A stretch of DNA of 64,000 nucleotides, from positions 21,082,356-21,146,355 of the forward strand of contig CM060470.1 of NCBI GenBank assembly GCA_030544235.1, read 5' to 3'. Made by a program: the position numbers and the translations under genes. Of the stretch, positions 24,727 through 37,723 are shown one piece after another. The stretch's first letter is position 1, and each line of letters opens with the position of its first letter. The notes below the pieces were generated by a model that saw nothing but the letters and a program-made list of their open reading frames with translations, did no database searches and was not told the origin of the DNA. The stretch is from Lepturacanthus savala (lineage: Eukaryota > Chordata > Actinopteri > Scombriformes > Trichiuridae).

Positions 24727-26897
24727 GGTCTGCATACTATTTATAAATATACAAAACAAACAAACCTGCAGAGCTGGAAGCAGGATTTTTAGTGTCCTGG
24801 TTGTGTGGGTGTGACTCCCTGCCTGTGTTTTCTCTAACGTTAGAACAGTGGGTTTGGGTGTAAAGATGAAGGGATGGAAACAGAGAAACAGATGGTATGG
24901 GGAGAAGAGGTGAGACATCCTTTCCAGCACCTGCGGAGATCAGCCTGGTCCTTTACATGTTCACTCAGTATCCACAGAGAGGGAGTGTGAGCAGGACAGA
25001 TATAAACTTGCATCTCCAACAAAACCAACACGACGAGTCCATAGGGTTCTCTTCTCAAACGTGGTGAATATGTAGATACTGTAGATAAAAACACAAAGCT
25101 GCTTCTCCAGGATGTCAATCTAATCTGTGCCAGTTTTGATATCTGAATCATTAGGTATTATTACCATTGCTTAAAGGAAAATTTTTACTATCAGTAGTTG
25201 CCCGGGAACCAGAAGAGACTACAGGAAGTTAATGGTCACAACCAACAGTCTGACGCATTAACCCGATAAAACAACGCATTGTTGTTTTAGCTTGAATAAA
25301 CTAATAACTTCATGCTGATTGTAACCATCTAACCGGAAGCTTTGGGAAATGCTGGTAGAGGGATTTTGTTGCTTTGGACAAACCATTTTTTCCATCTGTC
25401 ATCAAGCAAAATGTTGAACGATCTCTGGTGTCGACCTCTTAGATGTGAGGCGTTAAACTTCCCGTATTGTTCACTGTCCTGTGTTTTATTGAAAGTTGTG
25501 ATGTCATTAACAAGGTTTATTTGTGGTTTTAAAAACCAAAAATCATCTCAGTACAGTTTTGCATCTCATCTCTAATACTTCTCTCCAAAGCCCCAGATAG
25601 ATCAGGTTGTTTTGTGTCTGCCTCATTTAAATTAATGAGCCTGTCTTCTGATTGGTTGGTTTGCAGCGACTGTGTAGTTATGACATCACAACTTCATGAA
25701 ACGATCTTTTAAGGTCCAAAAACAGAACCAAGGCCTCCTTCTAATTGAAAAGTGAGTAAAACTTTTCTGGGACCTTTAAGTAAACTAAAGGATGAATTGT
25801 TTGATTTAAAAAGAAAAATTAAAAATTTCAGCATATTTGTGGTACAGTGTGTGTCCAGCTGCTTGTTCTGTTGACCTGCAGCAGTTTTTTCTCCCCTAAA
25901 AAGTGCTGTGTACATCTGAAAACATTCATCTTTACATGAGCAAAGATGACAGAAAATAATCTGCCTCCGGTATGTTTCTCTGTAGAAAGTGTGTTAAACA
26001 CACACACACACACACACACACTGGCTTTCATGTAAACACACAGTGATGCTGGCCTCCCCTCCAACACCCGGCCATGAATCACAGGCGACGAACAAAAGAG
26101 TTTGCGGTGTGGCTTCTTGTTAGACTAGTTGTGGCCCTGATACATTCACAAGATACACACAGACACACACACACATTCACACACACACACACACAGTCGG
26201 GGGCAAGAGCCTGTATCTCTAATACCTCCAAGTGTGTGTGTGTGTGCCCTTTAATTGGATTTCCACGGTGCCCATGTGTAGATGTTTAGCTGTTTTGTGT
26301 GTTGATGCAAAAGCAGCCGTCTCTCTCCCTCCCTGCTATCGCTCACTATAACGAAGGGGTTTATGTGTGCGTGTATGCAAAGAGCTTAATGGCTAAGCCT
26401 GTGTCAGTCCGGTGAAAACCCAGCCATTCATATGGTAATGACCGGGCACAGAAGAAGACAATAAATCTCTCCGCATCCTCCGAGACCCGAACAGAGACGT
26501 AAGCAGGAGCCGCAGAGCTGGGACCATCCCACCCACTTCTCCCACATCAGGGATCTGACAAGTTCTGCAAATAGTCTGTAATATGTCTTTTTTTTGTTGG
26601 TGTTGTCACAGTTCCTGTGTGGTTTAACCCATTTGAGCCCTTTTTTTTCCCCAAAGTTTTTATGCATATTATTATATCAGGTGAGGCAATTATAATGAGT
26701 GGAAACTATATTTGCTGTTTGCACAAATATGTCCTTAACATAAAACTATTTATCCCAGGTACATTTCTTTTGTGGGGGGTATTCTAGAGACTTCAATGAT
26801 TAAATAGATATACATGTCAGGGTTGAAAAATCATAATAATTTAACATTTAAGCCCAGCTGCAACTATACTTACACTTACACTTATACTTACAGTCTG
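24727..26897. other. No gene seen; short CA runs
   Basis: CA runs at 25999-26022 and about 26156-26194 and a short TG run near 26232-26246. Otherwise unique-looking, without an exon. Confidence 0.5.
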
Positions 26898-26910
26898 CCT
26901 GTCATTTTCT

Positions 26911-27272
26911 CTTGTCATTTTCTATACCTGCTTATTCTTCATTAGGGTCGCAGGGGTCTGCTGGAGCCTATCCCAGCACGTTACGGCCAGAGGCAGGGAT
27001 ACACCCCAGATGGTTGCCAGCCTATCGTGGGGCACACACACCATTCACTCACACACTCACACCTATGGGCAATTTAGAGTCGCCAGTTAACCTCAGCATG
27101 TTTTTGGACTGTGGGAGGAAGCCGGAGTACCCGGTGCAAACCCACGCAGACACGGGGAGAACATGCAAACTCCACACAGAAAGGTCCCAGACCCAGGACC
27201 CAAGGAGGTCTTGCACCTGCGACCTTCTTGCTGTGAGGCAACAGCGCTAACCCCTGCGCTACTGTGTCGCCC
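26911..27272 (-). mobile_element. tRNA-derived SINE, full-length-looking, with 13-base target duplications
   Basis: On the minus strand the head has an A-box (TAGCGCAGGGG) and a decayed B-box (GGTGCAAGACC), as in tRNA-type polymerase III promoters. The body includes gtttgcatgttctccccgtg, and the tail ends in gcgaccctaatg and a tatagaaaatgacaag end. Perfect direct repeats cctgtcattttct flank it at 26898-26910 and 27273-27285, the mark of target-primed retroposition. A second copy is at 44460-44806. Confidence 0.88.
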
Positions 27273-27285
27273 CCTGTCATTTTCT

Positions 27286-28478
27286 AGCTAATACTAATCT
27301 AATAAAAATCTAAATATTATACATTTTTTATTATACTTTTTTTTTTTCAAAGACATGATAGTAGACAACTTAGTCAAAGGTTTTAAGCAAAAAAAAATGT
27401 AGGCTTCCAGTCATGATTTCAGCAACTTTCTGCCCCTTCCTCCTGAGGAAAAAAACATCATTTTCTACCTGGGATAAACAATCCAGTCATTAAAATGCTA
27501 TTTTCTTTGAAACCAAGAACAAAATGGAAAAAAGTACGTCCAGAGCATGGTTGTTAGTGACTCAATTTATATAATTATAATTATATGACAGGAAGCACTT
27601 GGAAACTTATTTTTTTCTTAAATCCTCTGTCTAAGTCGTCTACTATCTATGAGTAGAAAATAACAGTCATAGACTCTGGTAACTATAATTGCCTGTGGAC
27701 TTAAATGGGATCTAATATTATTCTTCTGCATATTTCACAGAAAATAAAGGTAAAAACATGGTGCTCATTTAACACATCCCCACAGGATCAAACAGCAGCG
27801 TCCAGCATGTGTCTGAGCACCTTGAATAGCACCTGCTAGTTCCCAGCAGATTTCCCTTCAGGTCTTTGTGTGTGACTCTTTATGAATGGAGACACATTAG
27901 ACTGTTGGGTTTTGAGAATAGAACCTTGATGCACTGAATGGAGCCATTACTGAAACATCTTTTTTTGCATTTGCATTTGCTTGATTTGTTTCCTTCATAA
28001 AAACTTGAGGGACATACTTTCAGTCCCCTAATCATATAATTTAACAGGCAGATCAGATGTTTCCTGTTCAATGAGGATAAGTTGGATGCAGCTGCAGTTA
28101 TTTATTGGTGCTGGCTACTGCTTTTCTTCCTCTTCGTGCAGCGATGTTCACTCACTGTAACTAAGCCGTCAGGTCAGATGTTTTGGCCAATTGACAGCAG
28201 CACACATGGTTTTCTGTGGCTCGAGGGAGATCAGCTGTCACCACAGGCGAAGCTGATTTATAAGACGGCCATCAAAGGAACGAAGCAGCAGGTTGGGTCG
28301 GTGACTACAGCGATGTTGGCCCATGTTAATTCAGTAGTTAGTGCATCACAGTGAAGCTGCAGCAGAGACACTGAGGTGGTTGTTGGTCGCCGACAGACTC
28401 TCACATTTCACGGCAGCGTCTGTGCTCCGAGGCTCCCACAGCGGTCACGCCTGTCACACAGATGTCTCGCTCTGCAAG

Positions 28479-28479
<1 letters not shown>
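27286..28479. other. No gene seen
   Basis: AT-rich left part, unique-looking. No exon or known repeat. Confidence 0.55.

Positions 28480-28561
<82 letters not shown>
28480..28561. repeat. CA microsatellite, 41 units
   Basis: Uninterrupted, the longest CA run in the window. Confidence 0.97.
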
Positions 28562-28563
<2 letters not shown>

Positions 28564-28784
28564 GAACATGAAAGCAGTTTGCAGATAGATAATAACAAGA
28601 GTCTGGTGTGAAATGATCATTTTCTATGATGCAGTTCTTGCATTTCTTTGCCATTTGGCTTTATCTTTATGTTCTTTTTTATGATAACTATAATGCAAAT
28701 GTGCCTATTTTACTTAATCAGTTTCTAATAGGTGAAGCTGAACAGCTCCACAGGAAAAATACGCATTTTGATACGTCTGAATTT

Positions 28785-28983
28785 GAGTCATTTTTATAAA
28801 GAGAATTCCAGCGTCTCAAATCTGATTATTTGCTGGTTTCTTTACTCCTCTATATTTGTTAACTGTTAATCTTTGGGTTGTGGACTGTTGGTTGGATTTT
28901 ATGAACCGAACAAATAATCATTTAGTCGTTTTAATAATTGATAGATTATTCAATGATTAAAATACTTGTTAGCTGCAGTCCTA
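28785..28983 (+). mobile_element. Family A fragment
   Basis: Carries ctcaaatctgattatttgct, aatctttgggttgtggactg-like sequence and the end tgttagctgcagtcct. The left end is missing. Confidence 0.72.
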
Positions 28984-29657
28984 CCGCCCACTCTCCCATT
29001 CAGTCATTTAAATGAGATAATCACAGAACACACTCTTTAAGACTAATGACTCTGGCTCAGAATGATCTGAGCACTGCAGAGAAAAGTTTGAGAAAAGAGA
29101 TGTGAAACTGTACTGAGATAATTTACAACTTCATCTAAAATCTATGCAACATGGGACCTTTAAACAGTAAAACGATCGTCTGTGTGCAGAGGAAATGGAA
29201 CTAAACAGGAACAGGTTGTATATGTGATGAGCTCATCATTGTTGATCAGATGAGACTTATTGTTTTCTGCGGTCAGCCTGATGTCACAGAGACATGTCTG
29301 ATTCTGGATGTGACAGTTTCTGCAGTTTCTGTGCACATGTTTCCACTTCATGAATCTCTGACTGAGAGTTGGAATAACGGCACATCAGGCAGGTGCTGGA
29401 CAGGTCGGTTCAGCCAGAGGATCATGTGTCCGAATGGAACTGAGATGAATATGTTGGGAAGCCTGATCCACCCCCCTCTCTCGCACACAAACACCCACAC
29501 ATTTGTATATTTGTGAATCTCTGCACTGTTATCCTGACGTTAACCATCACATGTACATACACAGAACTTTACATTCGAGTCAAACTTTACTATCGAGCTG
29601 AAAGAATAAAAACTGTCCAAAATGTCCTTATTATCCAAAAATGCTGTTGCTCCAGAT

Positions 29658-30085
29658 CAGGGGAATTAAAATCAATTTAGTTCATGGGCCAGAAAAAGAA
29701 TTTTTGATCTCAAGTGGGACGGACTAATAAAAATAAACATAAATACCAACACCTAAAAATTTCACCCCTACTTTTTTATGTAAATATATACATTATAAAT
29801 ATTTACACTATTAATTAACCTTAAGAAAACAAAAACAGGAGAGATAACATGAGAAAAGTCAGTCTCCTTTTGTATTCCAATTCAAAACATTTACTCCCTG
29901 AATTAGTATAAGTAGTTTTTTAAGCAGCAGGTGAAGTTATCTCCTGCCTTACAAACCATTTACCAATCAAAACTAAATATCTGATCCCTTTAGCCCAGGA
30001 ACTCATCCGTCTTTCCATCCAGTGGCTGGATTGGATGCTTTAGCAGGCCGGTTCTGGCCCCTGGGCCACAGGTTTGACACGCCTG
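29658..30085. mobile_element. hAT-like non-autonomous element
   Basis: Starts caggggaattaaaatcaatt and ends gtttgacacgcctg, matching the inverted CAGGGGTGTCAAAC type termini of hAT elements. Eight-base flanks ctccagat (29650-29657) and atctagat (30086-30093) agree at six positions and fit the hAT target preference nTCTAGAn. About 430 bases, no transposase. Confidence 0.75.
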
Positions 30086-30093
30086 ATCTAGAT

Positions 30094-30665
30094 CAAGGTC
30101 CTCACAAAGATACAAACACACACATCACACACACTCACACCAGTAATCAGCTTCTGGCCTCATCCAAACTTTCACATTTCACACAACTAGTGGTGACTGT
30201 GTGAGGTTTGTGTGTTTTACAGCAATGTCTGCTCCACTTGATCAGCGTGCGTGTGTGTGTCTGTGTGTGTGTGTGTGTGTGTATGTGTGTGTGTGTTCTT
30301 TTGATGTATGTGCATACAGTATCAATGTTTATTAGTGATTGTTAATTACCACCCCCTCTCTTGTCTTCTCTCCAAATCAGTGCACAGCTGCAGGCTGCTG
30401 CTCTGTGTAAGGAGACTCTACATCTAATGTCTGATTATTCACACTGTCTGTCTGCTCACCAGCTACACAGCCTGGAGGATGGAGGGGGATGTGTGTGAGT
30501 GTGTGTGTGTGTGATGAGGGTTTTATGCATTAGGAGAGTGGTAATGGAGAGTTCGTTCAGTCTCCTAATTCGTTGGCACTGCTTAATTAAAAGCGATGCC
30601 ACTGTGTGATTTGAACCGTTGATGGATGGAGACAGAGATGGCACGACACTTCAGGCTCAGAGATA

Positions 30666-30703
<38 letters not shown>

Positions 30704-32898
30704 TAGTGAAAGGAGAGGAAGTCATTACCTTTTAATCATATCCTCCTTTATTCCTTCTTTTTTCTCTCCTCCCCCCTCCCCTCTCTCTAAAGTCTCCCGT
30801 TGGCTCCGCCCCCCTCCGTTCCTCCAGCTGGCTCTTTAGTGTCAGGCTTCTTGTCATCTTCAAACCCCTCTTTTCTGCAACAATTACCCTTTTTCCTCCC
30901 GTCCCTGACTGTCTTTAACCTTCCGGTTGGATAAATGATCCATGATGTCATTCAGTAGGACACAATCTGCAGCCACACGTTAGTTCTAGTTATCCCAGTT
31001 ATCGGAGGGTACAGGCCTGCACTGCTGTGTTCATACTATTCGGATTTTATTCAAACCAGGATGGAAACAAGTCCATGACTCTGACGGAACATGTCAGGTT
31101 TGAATGCATTCAGTGATTAAAAAAAAAATAGAAAACCTTGAACAATGTGCTACGCTTTAATCTTTTAGCTTTAAACTTTTGTGAAGCTTGGATTTAAATC
31201 TGTCATGTAGAGTTGTTCAGGGACAACATCCTTCATAATGATGTTTACCAGTCTAATACAACACCAAACTTTAAACACCAGCCAAGACACATTATTTATA
31301 CATGTCCTAAATCTAAAAACTGCAACCATTATTTACTCTGAGTGATCTGTACATTGTTTTCTTAATGAATTCATTCATCATTTTGGCTGTAAAATGTGTT
31401 TTTTTCATATATTAACATTGCTAGATTGATAGTTTTATTCAGCCAGTATATTAAATGTACTGTCATATCTGACAAAGACACCCATCAAATCCTCATATTT
31501 GCAATTTTTCAATTATCATTATCGTTTAACGACTCTTCTCAGCTCTAATTACGAGGCTCACAATGCAGCATTATTACATGTAGACAGGTTTTCTTTGTTC
31601 ACTCAGGTCATATGATGTTTAACATTTAAAAAAACCTTGTGATCATGTACAGGAGCTTGTCCAAGTTGCTGTTTAACTTTATTATAGATGCCAAACACAT
31701 TACTTTCAGTATAAAACATCAATACAAATGCTGCCTACTTGTGCTTAAAACATGTTTTATTTATCTTAGAGAAGAGGAGAACATTTTTTCTCCTGTAAAC
31801 CTGAAATCAAAAACATTCTGCATTAATTTTGGTTTTTGCTTTTAAACATATCAACAAACAATAATAATTTGTGAATGAATGGATGGATCCTGGTGTTTAA
31901 ACTCTGTTCGATTATAGGGTCAGTGATTTTATTTGTTGAATTGAAAGAAATGATTGTTTTTTTATGATAGAAGGTATTATTGTAAATAGACAGGGAACAA
32001 TGAACTGTTAGGATAAAAAGTGGAAGAATGATAATAATGACCATCATTATTTAGTTTTTTTTTTTAAATTTTATTTTCTCCTTTGGCCGTTTTCCACATG
32101 TTTTTTGATGGTTGTTTAACCATGTTCTTTGTTTATGTGTTTGATGGTGATGGTTCTAGTTAAGTAGACGGTTTGGGATGTGGTGGTGGTGGTGCGGTCG
32201 TGTCTTGTTTGTGATGTTTTACTTTGCAAAAAAAAAAAATGTGTGGAAAAAGCCACAGAGCAGATGATGTATTATAGGTGGGCGTCTGAGTGTTGTACGG
32301 GTCCATTATTTTGTGTAGTCGCCCAATTATATGCAGCTATTCATTGAAACTTACTGCCGGAGGGTGAATAGGTCTCTAATTTCTGAAATAAAATACCCTC
32401 ACCCACACACCCACACAAACACACACACACACACACACACTGGGGCTGGTGTATTACTCTATTTATCAACAACCAGTCTAACACAGTATTTTCCTAATCT
32501 CACCCAAACACAGCAGTGTGAGGAAATGAAAGAAGCATCAGGATAAATCACTTTTATAAAAAGCTTTTTAATGCGTGTGCCTTGGCTTTTCAGTTATAGC
32601 TTATTGATCACAAAGCAAAGTACAAATCTAGCCTCTCTGCTTTTTTTTTAAGTCTTATATTTCCAGGCAGGTTGGATCTGGCAGGAAACTATAGAAACTT
32701 CCTCTTAACAGTGAAGAGTTTTCTGTAACTCGACCTGCACAGACGTGCTTTAACAGGCGAAAGAAGCCTCCTCACCCTTCTGGTACAGTGTGTGTGTGTG
32801 TGTGTATGTGTGTGTGTGTGTGTGAGATGGTACGTGGGAAGGAAGGTAGGGGGCTGGGGTCTCCTCTGATGCTCTAATCCTGGAGCCGAGCTCGGATT
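30094..32898. other. No gene seen; TG repeats
   Basis: TG runs at about 30247-30296, 30493-30513 and 30670-30702, and a short CA run at 32418-32440. 31000-32330 is AT-rich with no recognised element. Confidence 0.55.
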
Positions 32899-32925
32899 AG
32901 AGAGAAAGAGAGAGAGAGAGAGAGG
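32899..32925. repeat. GA microsatellite
   Basis: Short AG run in a purine-rich stretch (32899-33010). Confidence 0.9.
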
Positions 32926-34112
32926 GATAGAAGGAAGAAAGAGGGGGTAGTTAATTGAGGAGGGGGAAGTCTGGAGGGGAGTGATGAGATGGGAGAAAGA
33001 GGGAGATGGGGTTTGTTCATTCCTGTTCTCACCAGCAGAGAAAACAAAGGATGATGAAGGGTCTGACATCTTAGAGCTTTCCTATCAGCTTCTTCTTCTC
33101 TTTCTTCTACATCTTCTCCTTCTTCTTCTTCTTCTTCTCTTCCACCAAGCGCCATCCCCTTGTCTCTACCGGTCGCTGATGTTCCAGTTGCCGCCTCCTG
33201 CATGTGAGTGATTCTGTGTGTGTGTGTGTGTGTAAAAACAGCTGTAGCGGGGTCTGCTGTGGTCATTGAACACTCCTGTTAATCTACTTTATGTGCTGCT
33301 GGGTCAGTGTTTTTCTTGTCATGTAGACAGACGTGTGGTTAAAGCTGCTCTGTCTCCATCTCTCTGCCTTTATTTATATCCCTGCTCGTTTATCTCCACG
33401 GTAACAGGTTTGTTTTCCGCATCTGTTTGACACGAGATCGGTCAACTTGTGAGCGGCACGTATAAATACACCCAGAGGAATAATGCGAAGCTGAACTGGG
33501 TCGCCGCTGAAAAATGACAAGGTTTCTCTTCCCGTCTCCAACAAAGCACCATCCAAACGTGTGAGAGGAGAGTTTGTCCCTTCACTGGACAGATGAATGG
33601 TTTAACGACAGCTGGACACATCTGCTTTTGCTGTAATGACAGCAGATGATGGCATCTGAACATTGATCGGTGGTTTTCTGAGGCCGCAGAGCAGACTGAT
33701 GGTCGCTGGCTCCACGGCAGCGTCGACACGTCGAGAGTCAGTCGGGTTGGAACAGGAAGTGGCATCAGGGTGGGCGGAGCTACGACGTTGGTCATCCATT
33801 ATTTAGCAGTGATGATTTTTCATTGGTATCCATGGTCAATATGGACAAAATTAGCACCACAGCATCATCTCAACTTTAATGTGCTCAACAATGTCTAATA
33901 ATCATGAATCATTTGATTTTACATGGCATGCCAACACTCAAATATATAAGGAAGATACTCAATTTACTTCCAAATCTGCTGAATATTAATTTTCCGTTGA
34001 TGGAATTATCAATCAATAAAGAAAATGTTTCAGCCTATCCACTTAAATAACTTACATTTGACTTGATTAAGACATGATTCAAGACAGTTCAGTACTAGAC
34101 TATATGTTATAT
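32926..34112. other. No gene seen
   Basis: Purine-rich then a TTC-rich stretch (33090-33142), otherwise unique-looking DNA. No exon. Confidence 0.5.
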
Positions 34113-34423
34113 GGCTTCAGCTAACAGCTATTTTGATAGTTGACTAATCTATCAATTATTGAAATGATTAGTTGTTTGGTTCATAAAATGGTGTAAAATG
34201 TTGATCACTTTTCTCAAAAATGTCTTTTTTTGTCCAGACCATCAGTTTACTATTATAGAGGACTAAAGAAACCAGAAAATATTCAGATCTGAGAAGCTGG
34301 AACCAAATAATTTGGGTGTTTTCTTGTTAAAATGACTCAAATTGATTAATCGATTGTGAAAATAGTTGGCCATTAATGTGAGTTGGTAACTAATTGATTA
34401 ATCAGCTAATCATTGCAGCTCTA
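34113..34423 (-). mobile_element. Family A element, minus orientation
   Basis: Carries agttgtttggttcataaaat, tctttttttgtccagaccat and the end attgcagctctac. A further stub of the same end is at 34437-34495. Confidence 0.78.
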
Positions 34424-34800
34424 CTCAGACTTCAATTAGTAGTGTTGATTTAATGTAATAGTTGACCACTATTGAACTAATCTTTGCAGCTCTTCTCTCG
34501 TGTGTCTGTGTGTGTGTGCAAGCATTAACATCCCAGTTTTGTCGTTCTGCATCTAAGAGATTCAAGAGAATGTGTGTGATCTTGCTCTGCCAATGTATTT
34601 GTACTGGTTTTATTAGGATAATCCTCACATTCTTACAGCTTCACCATCTTCAGGCAAAGCTCTGTAATGTATCTGTGGTGTGCTTTTGTGTTTTTTGCAC
34701 TGCTTGTAGAGGAATCTGCTGTGTTTCAGTATTTGCCTCCTAATTGGAGAGCTCCGTCTGGGAAGAAGCGAGGTAATTTTCATTGAAGGAACCGGCTCTG

Positions 34801-34848
34801 CTCAATAGCGATCGGTCAATTAGACTCAATAGCCATCAGTCAATTAAA
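34801..34848 (+). repeat. Two 24-base direct repeats in unique DNA
   Basis: Units at 34801-34824 and 34825-34848 differ at 3 of 24 positions and contain gtcaattaga and gtcaattaaa. There is no third copy. Confidence 0.85.
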
Positions 34849-36339
34849 GTCAGAGCAGAGGACAGCCGCTCTCTCGCTGTCACTGTCTAGTGTCACAAGA
34901 TTGACCGTCCCTCTCTGGATAATTGGATTCAGGGCCTGGTGAGAGGAATGTTGATGGAAACAACCGTGGATGATGAACCAGAACAAAAATGCCCCTGGTC
35001 TCTGGGAAATAACATCTCGTTACTTCAGAGGAATGAAAGCCAGTGTCACAAGTCCAACACTTATATATCCCAAAAACCTGGATATGATATTAGGCCTCAC
35101 ATTATTTTACGTGAAAAAATCTCTATATTCACATCATATGTGACGTATTTAACAATATCAACCTATTTTGATTTTTTTCACAGTTTGAACAGTCTCCTCT
35201 GCTGCAGGTTTGAGTTATCACTGCTTTGTTTTATCTACAATAGTCTGTTTCCCAAAGCTTTTTGTCCTTTTTGATCAGTTAACTATTATAGAGGTCTAAA
35301 GAAACCAAGAAATAATAGACACATTGACTACATTGACAGACCACATTGTATCCTAGTGTGTTGTAATATAAAACTATTTTATCCTCCACATATCAGGAAA
35401 AAACTCACAGAAAACTGCAGCAAATCTGTTTGTATAAATCAGACTGCAGAGAAAATAACTGCAAAGATAATATCATATTTCAATGGGACGATTATCGTAA
35501 TTAATTTTTTTTTTAACTGTCCCCCACGAGTGCTGCAGGTTGGCAATTAAAACATGAGTGTTCAGAAGTCTAAAGGTGACAGAGACGCTCTCAGTGGGTG
35601 AAGACAGTGAGTCCTCAAAGGACTGAGATGAAGGTGAAGAGGTTGAAGGTGGACGTGGTCTGAGGAGAGAGAAAAACTTCCTGCAGCTGAGCCCTGATGA
35701 TGAGCTCACACTCACGTCTCCTCCTCGTGCTTCCTCTGACACGTCTGTCCTCCACCTCACCTCCTCACCTCCTCACCTTCTCAACTCCTCACCTCCCAGG
35801 TGCTTGTTTGTAGGTCCACCTTTTTTTTTTTTTTCTCACAGCTATTACGTTGCAAATCCTGCCGTCTTCATAGAGGGCGAGGCAGGTCAAGTGAAGGTTT
35901 TCTTTCTCTGCTGCAGACTCAAAATCAGCTGCATTTGTCCCTTGCAACTGTTATTCCACATAGACTCACTCCAGCTATTCTTTCATTTCTGTTTCTACAG
36001 CACCCCCTCCCCTCCTGCCCTTCTTTATTCCCCTGGTGGCAAAAGGCCACATATTGACCTTTGAATCCTCCCATTTTTTTCCTCATATCTCAAATACATA
36101 CATAAATACATAATACACTCAAATACATAAATGCATGCACGCATACATATAAATTACACACCAGCATATGCTTACACGCTCACAGCAAAATACCGTGACG
36201 CTTCGGTAATTTGTTGTTTTTTTTTGCTCCGAGATCCGAGGGTACGGCTCATTGTTCACGATCGAAAGGTTTTAGTCAATCCATCCATATTTAATGACTA
36301 AACTGTTTGTTCTCAGATCAAAAGATTAGCTTCGCCGAG
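34849..36339. other. No gene seen
   Basis: Unique-looking, with a family A scrap near 35275-35310 and a T run at 35820-35834. Confidence 0.5.
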
Positions 36340-36760
36340 ACATAACTTGAGGGATCAGCGCATGCTCGTGGTGGGGTGGGGGGGGCTCGGCCTCTGCGGC
36401 CGGCTCGCCAGAATTTCGGAGCCACGGTGGAGAATAGCCTCTCTATTGTGTGGTTGTCAGGCCGGTCTGCTGCTGCTGCGGCGCGCGCACACACTCAGAC
36501 ACACTGACACACACACAAACAGAGACACTTATCACCAGAAAGAGTCAGTGTCAGGTCAGCGGCTCGACCGGCGGACAGCGCTGTATTGTTGCGAGGCCTC
36601 GGCTCTCCTGGATATTAACAGTGCGGGCATTCAGCTGCTACTGGTGACTCAGGACCAGCAGGCAGCGCGGCGGGCAACAACACCTGCCCTCACACTGCCC
36701 GCACTGTTGTGTTCAAGAGCTGGAAGAGCGCGTCGTTTTGGATTTGTTTGACTTTTTTTT
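36340..36760. promoter_or_regulatory. CpG-rich block, candidate alternative promoter or first exon
   Basis: Clearly CpG-dense compared with neighbours (many cg in ctcggcctctgcggccggct and ggctcgaccggcggacagcg). It is repeat-free and lies 3.2 kb before the first recognised dip2a exon. It contains a 13-base perfect inverted repeat (36617-36629 and 36696-36708) and an NRF1-like AGCGCATGCTC near 36357. No in-frame DIP2 start was found in it, so promoter activity is inference. Confidence 0.4.
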
Positions 36761-37201
36761 TTGTTCGAGTTTAGGAAAACTACATAATCAGTGGATTAAG
36801 GTTGTGTGTGGCCGGTAAACGCTTCGATAGGAAGACAAAATATTCCCCCTGAGGCAGGATGAAGGAATGATCACAAGAGAGGAGCAATCTGATCAATTTG
36901 TTCCTGTTCACGCGCCTCTACTGAACTTAACCCTTAACTTAACACTTGACCTTTACACTGATGACCCCTGAGATCCAAATAAAAGCCGCAGTGTGTGTTT
37001 AAGTGTCGACAAGCAGTGGAACATTTCTTTTTTTTTTTTCTTTTTCCAACTTTCTTTATTAGTTTTTAGCAGGCAAAACGTTGCCCTGAGAAAACCCCAT
37101 CCTGGATCCCAGTGTTCCTTCTAACAACCCCAAATCAGTTGTGGACACTTCAACAACTAATATACAGAGATACATATATAGGATATAAGTTATAAGAAAT
37201 A

Positions 37202-37723
37202 CACTACCTTTCAAAAGTTCAGGGTCACTTAGGTCACTTTCCTTGAAAGAAAAGCACTGTTTTTTTCCAATGAAGATAACTTTAAACTAATCATAAATAC
37301 ACTTTATACATTGCTAATGTGGTAAATGACTATTCTAGCTGCAAATGTCTGTTTTTTGGTGCAATATCTACATAAGTGTATAGAGGCCCATTTCCAGCAA
37401 CTATCATTCTAGTGTTCTAATGGTACAATGTGTTTTCTCATTGCATCAGAAGACTAATGGATGATTAGAAAACACTTGTGCAATCATGTTAGCACAGCTG
37501 AAAACAGTTGAGCTGGTTAGAGAAGCTATAAAACTGACCTTCCTTTGACTTAAGCAAAGTTTGAAGGAAAAAAATATTATTACAAATACGAATCATTATT
37601 TCTAACTTTGTCAATATGTCATTACCTTATGGTGGTAAATAAAAGTGTGACCTTTCATGGAAAACAAAAAAAAATTGTCTGTGTGACCCCAAACTTTTAA
37701 ACTTTTGACTTTTTTTGTAGGTA
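37202..37723. mobile_element. Tc1-like internally deleted element (family C)
   Basis: Starts cactacctttcaaaagttca after a TA and carries catttgtctgttttttggtg-like, cagctgaaaacagttgagct and gtgtgaccccaaacttttaa blocks. The right end is worn. No transposase. Confidence 0.82.

Noticed and set aside
26912..27250. 112-codon open frame
   Set aside because: It lies entirely within the SINE; similar frames appear in the second copy.
28408..28654. Cys-Val and His-Thr repeat proteins
   Set aside because: Translations of the CA microsatellite, as at several other CA/TG runs.
35804..36064. Short overlapping open frames after a T run
   Set aside because: No family signature, no coding periodicity visible, and no splice context.
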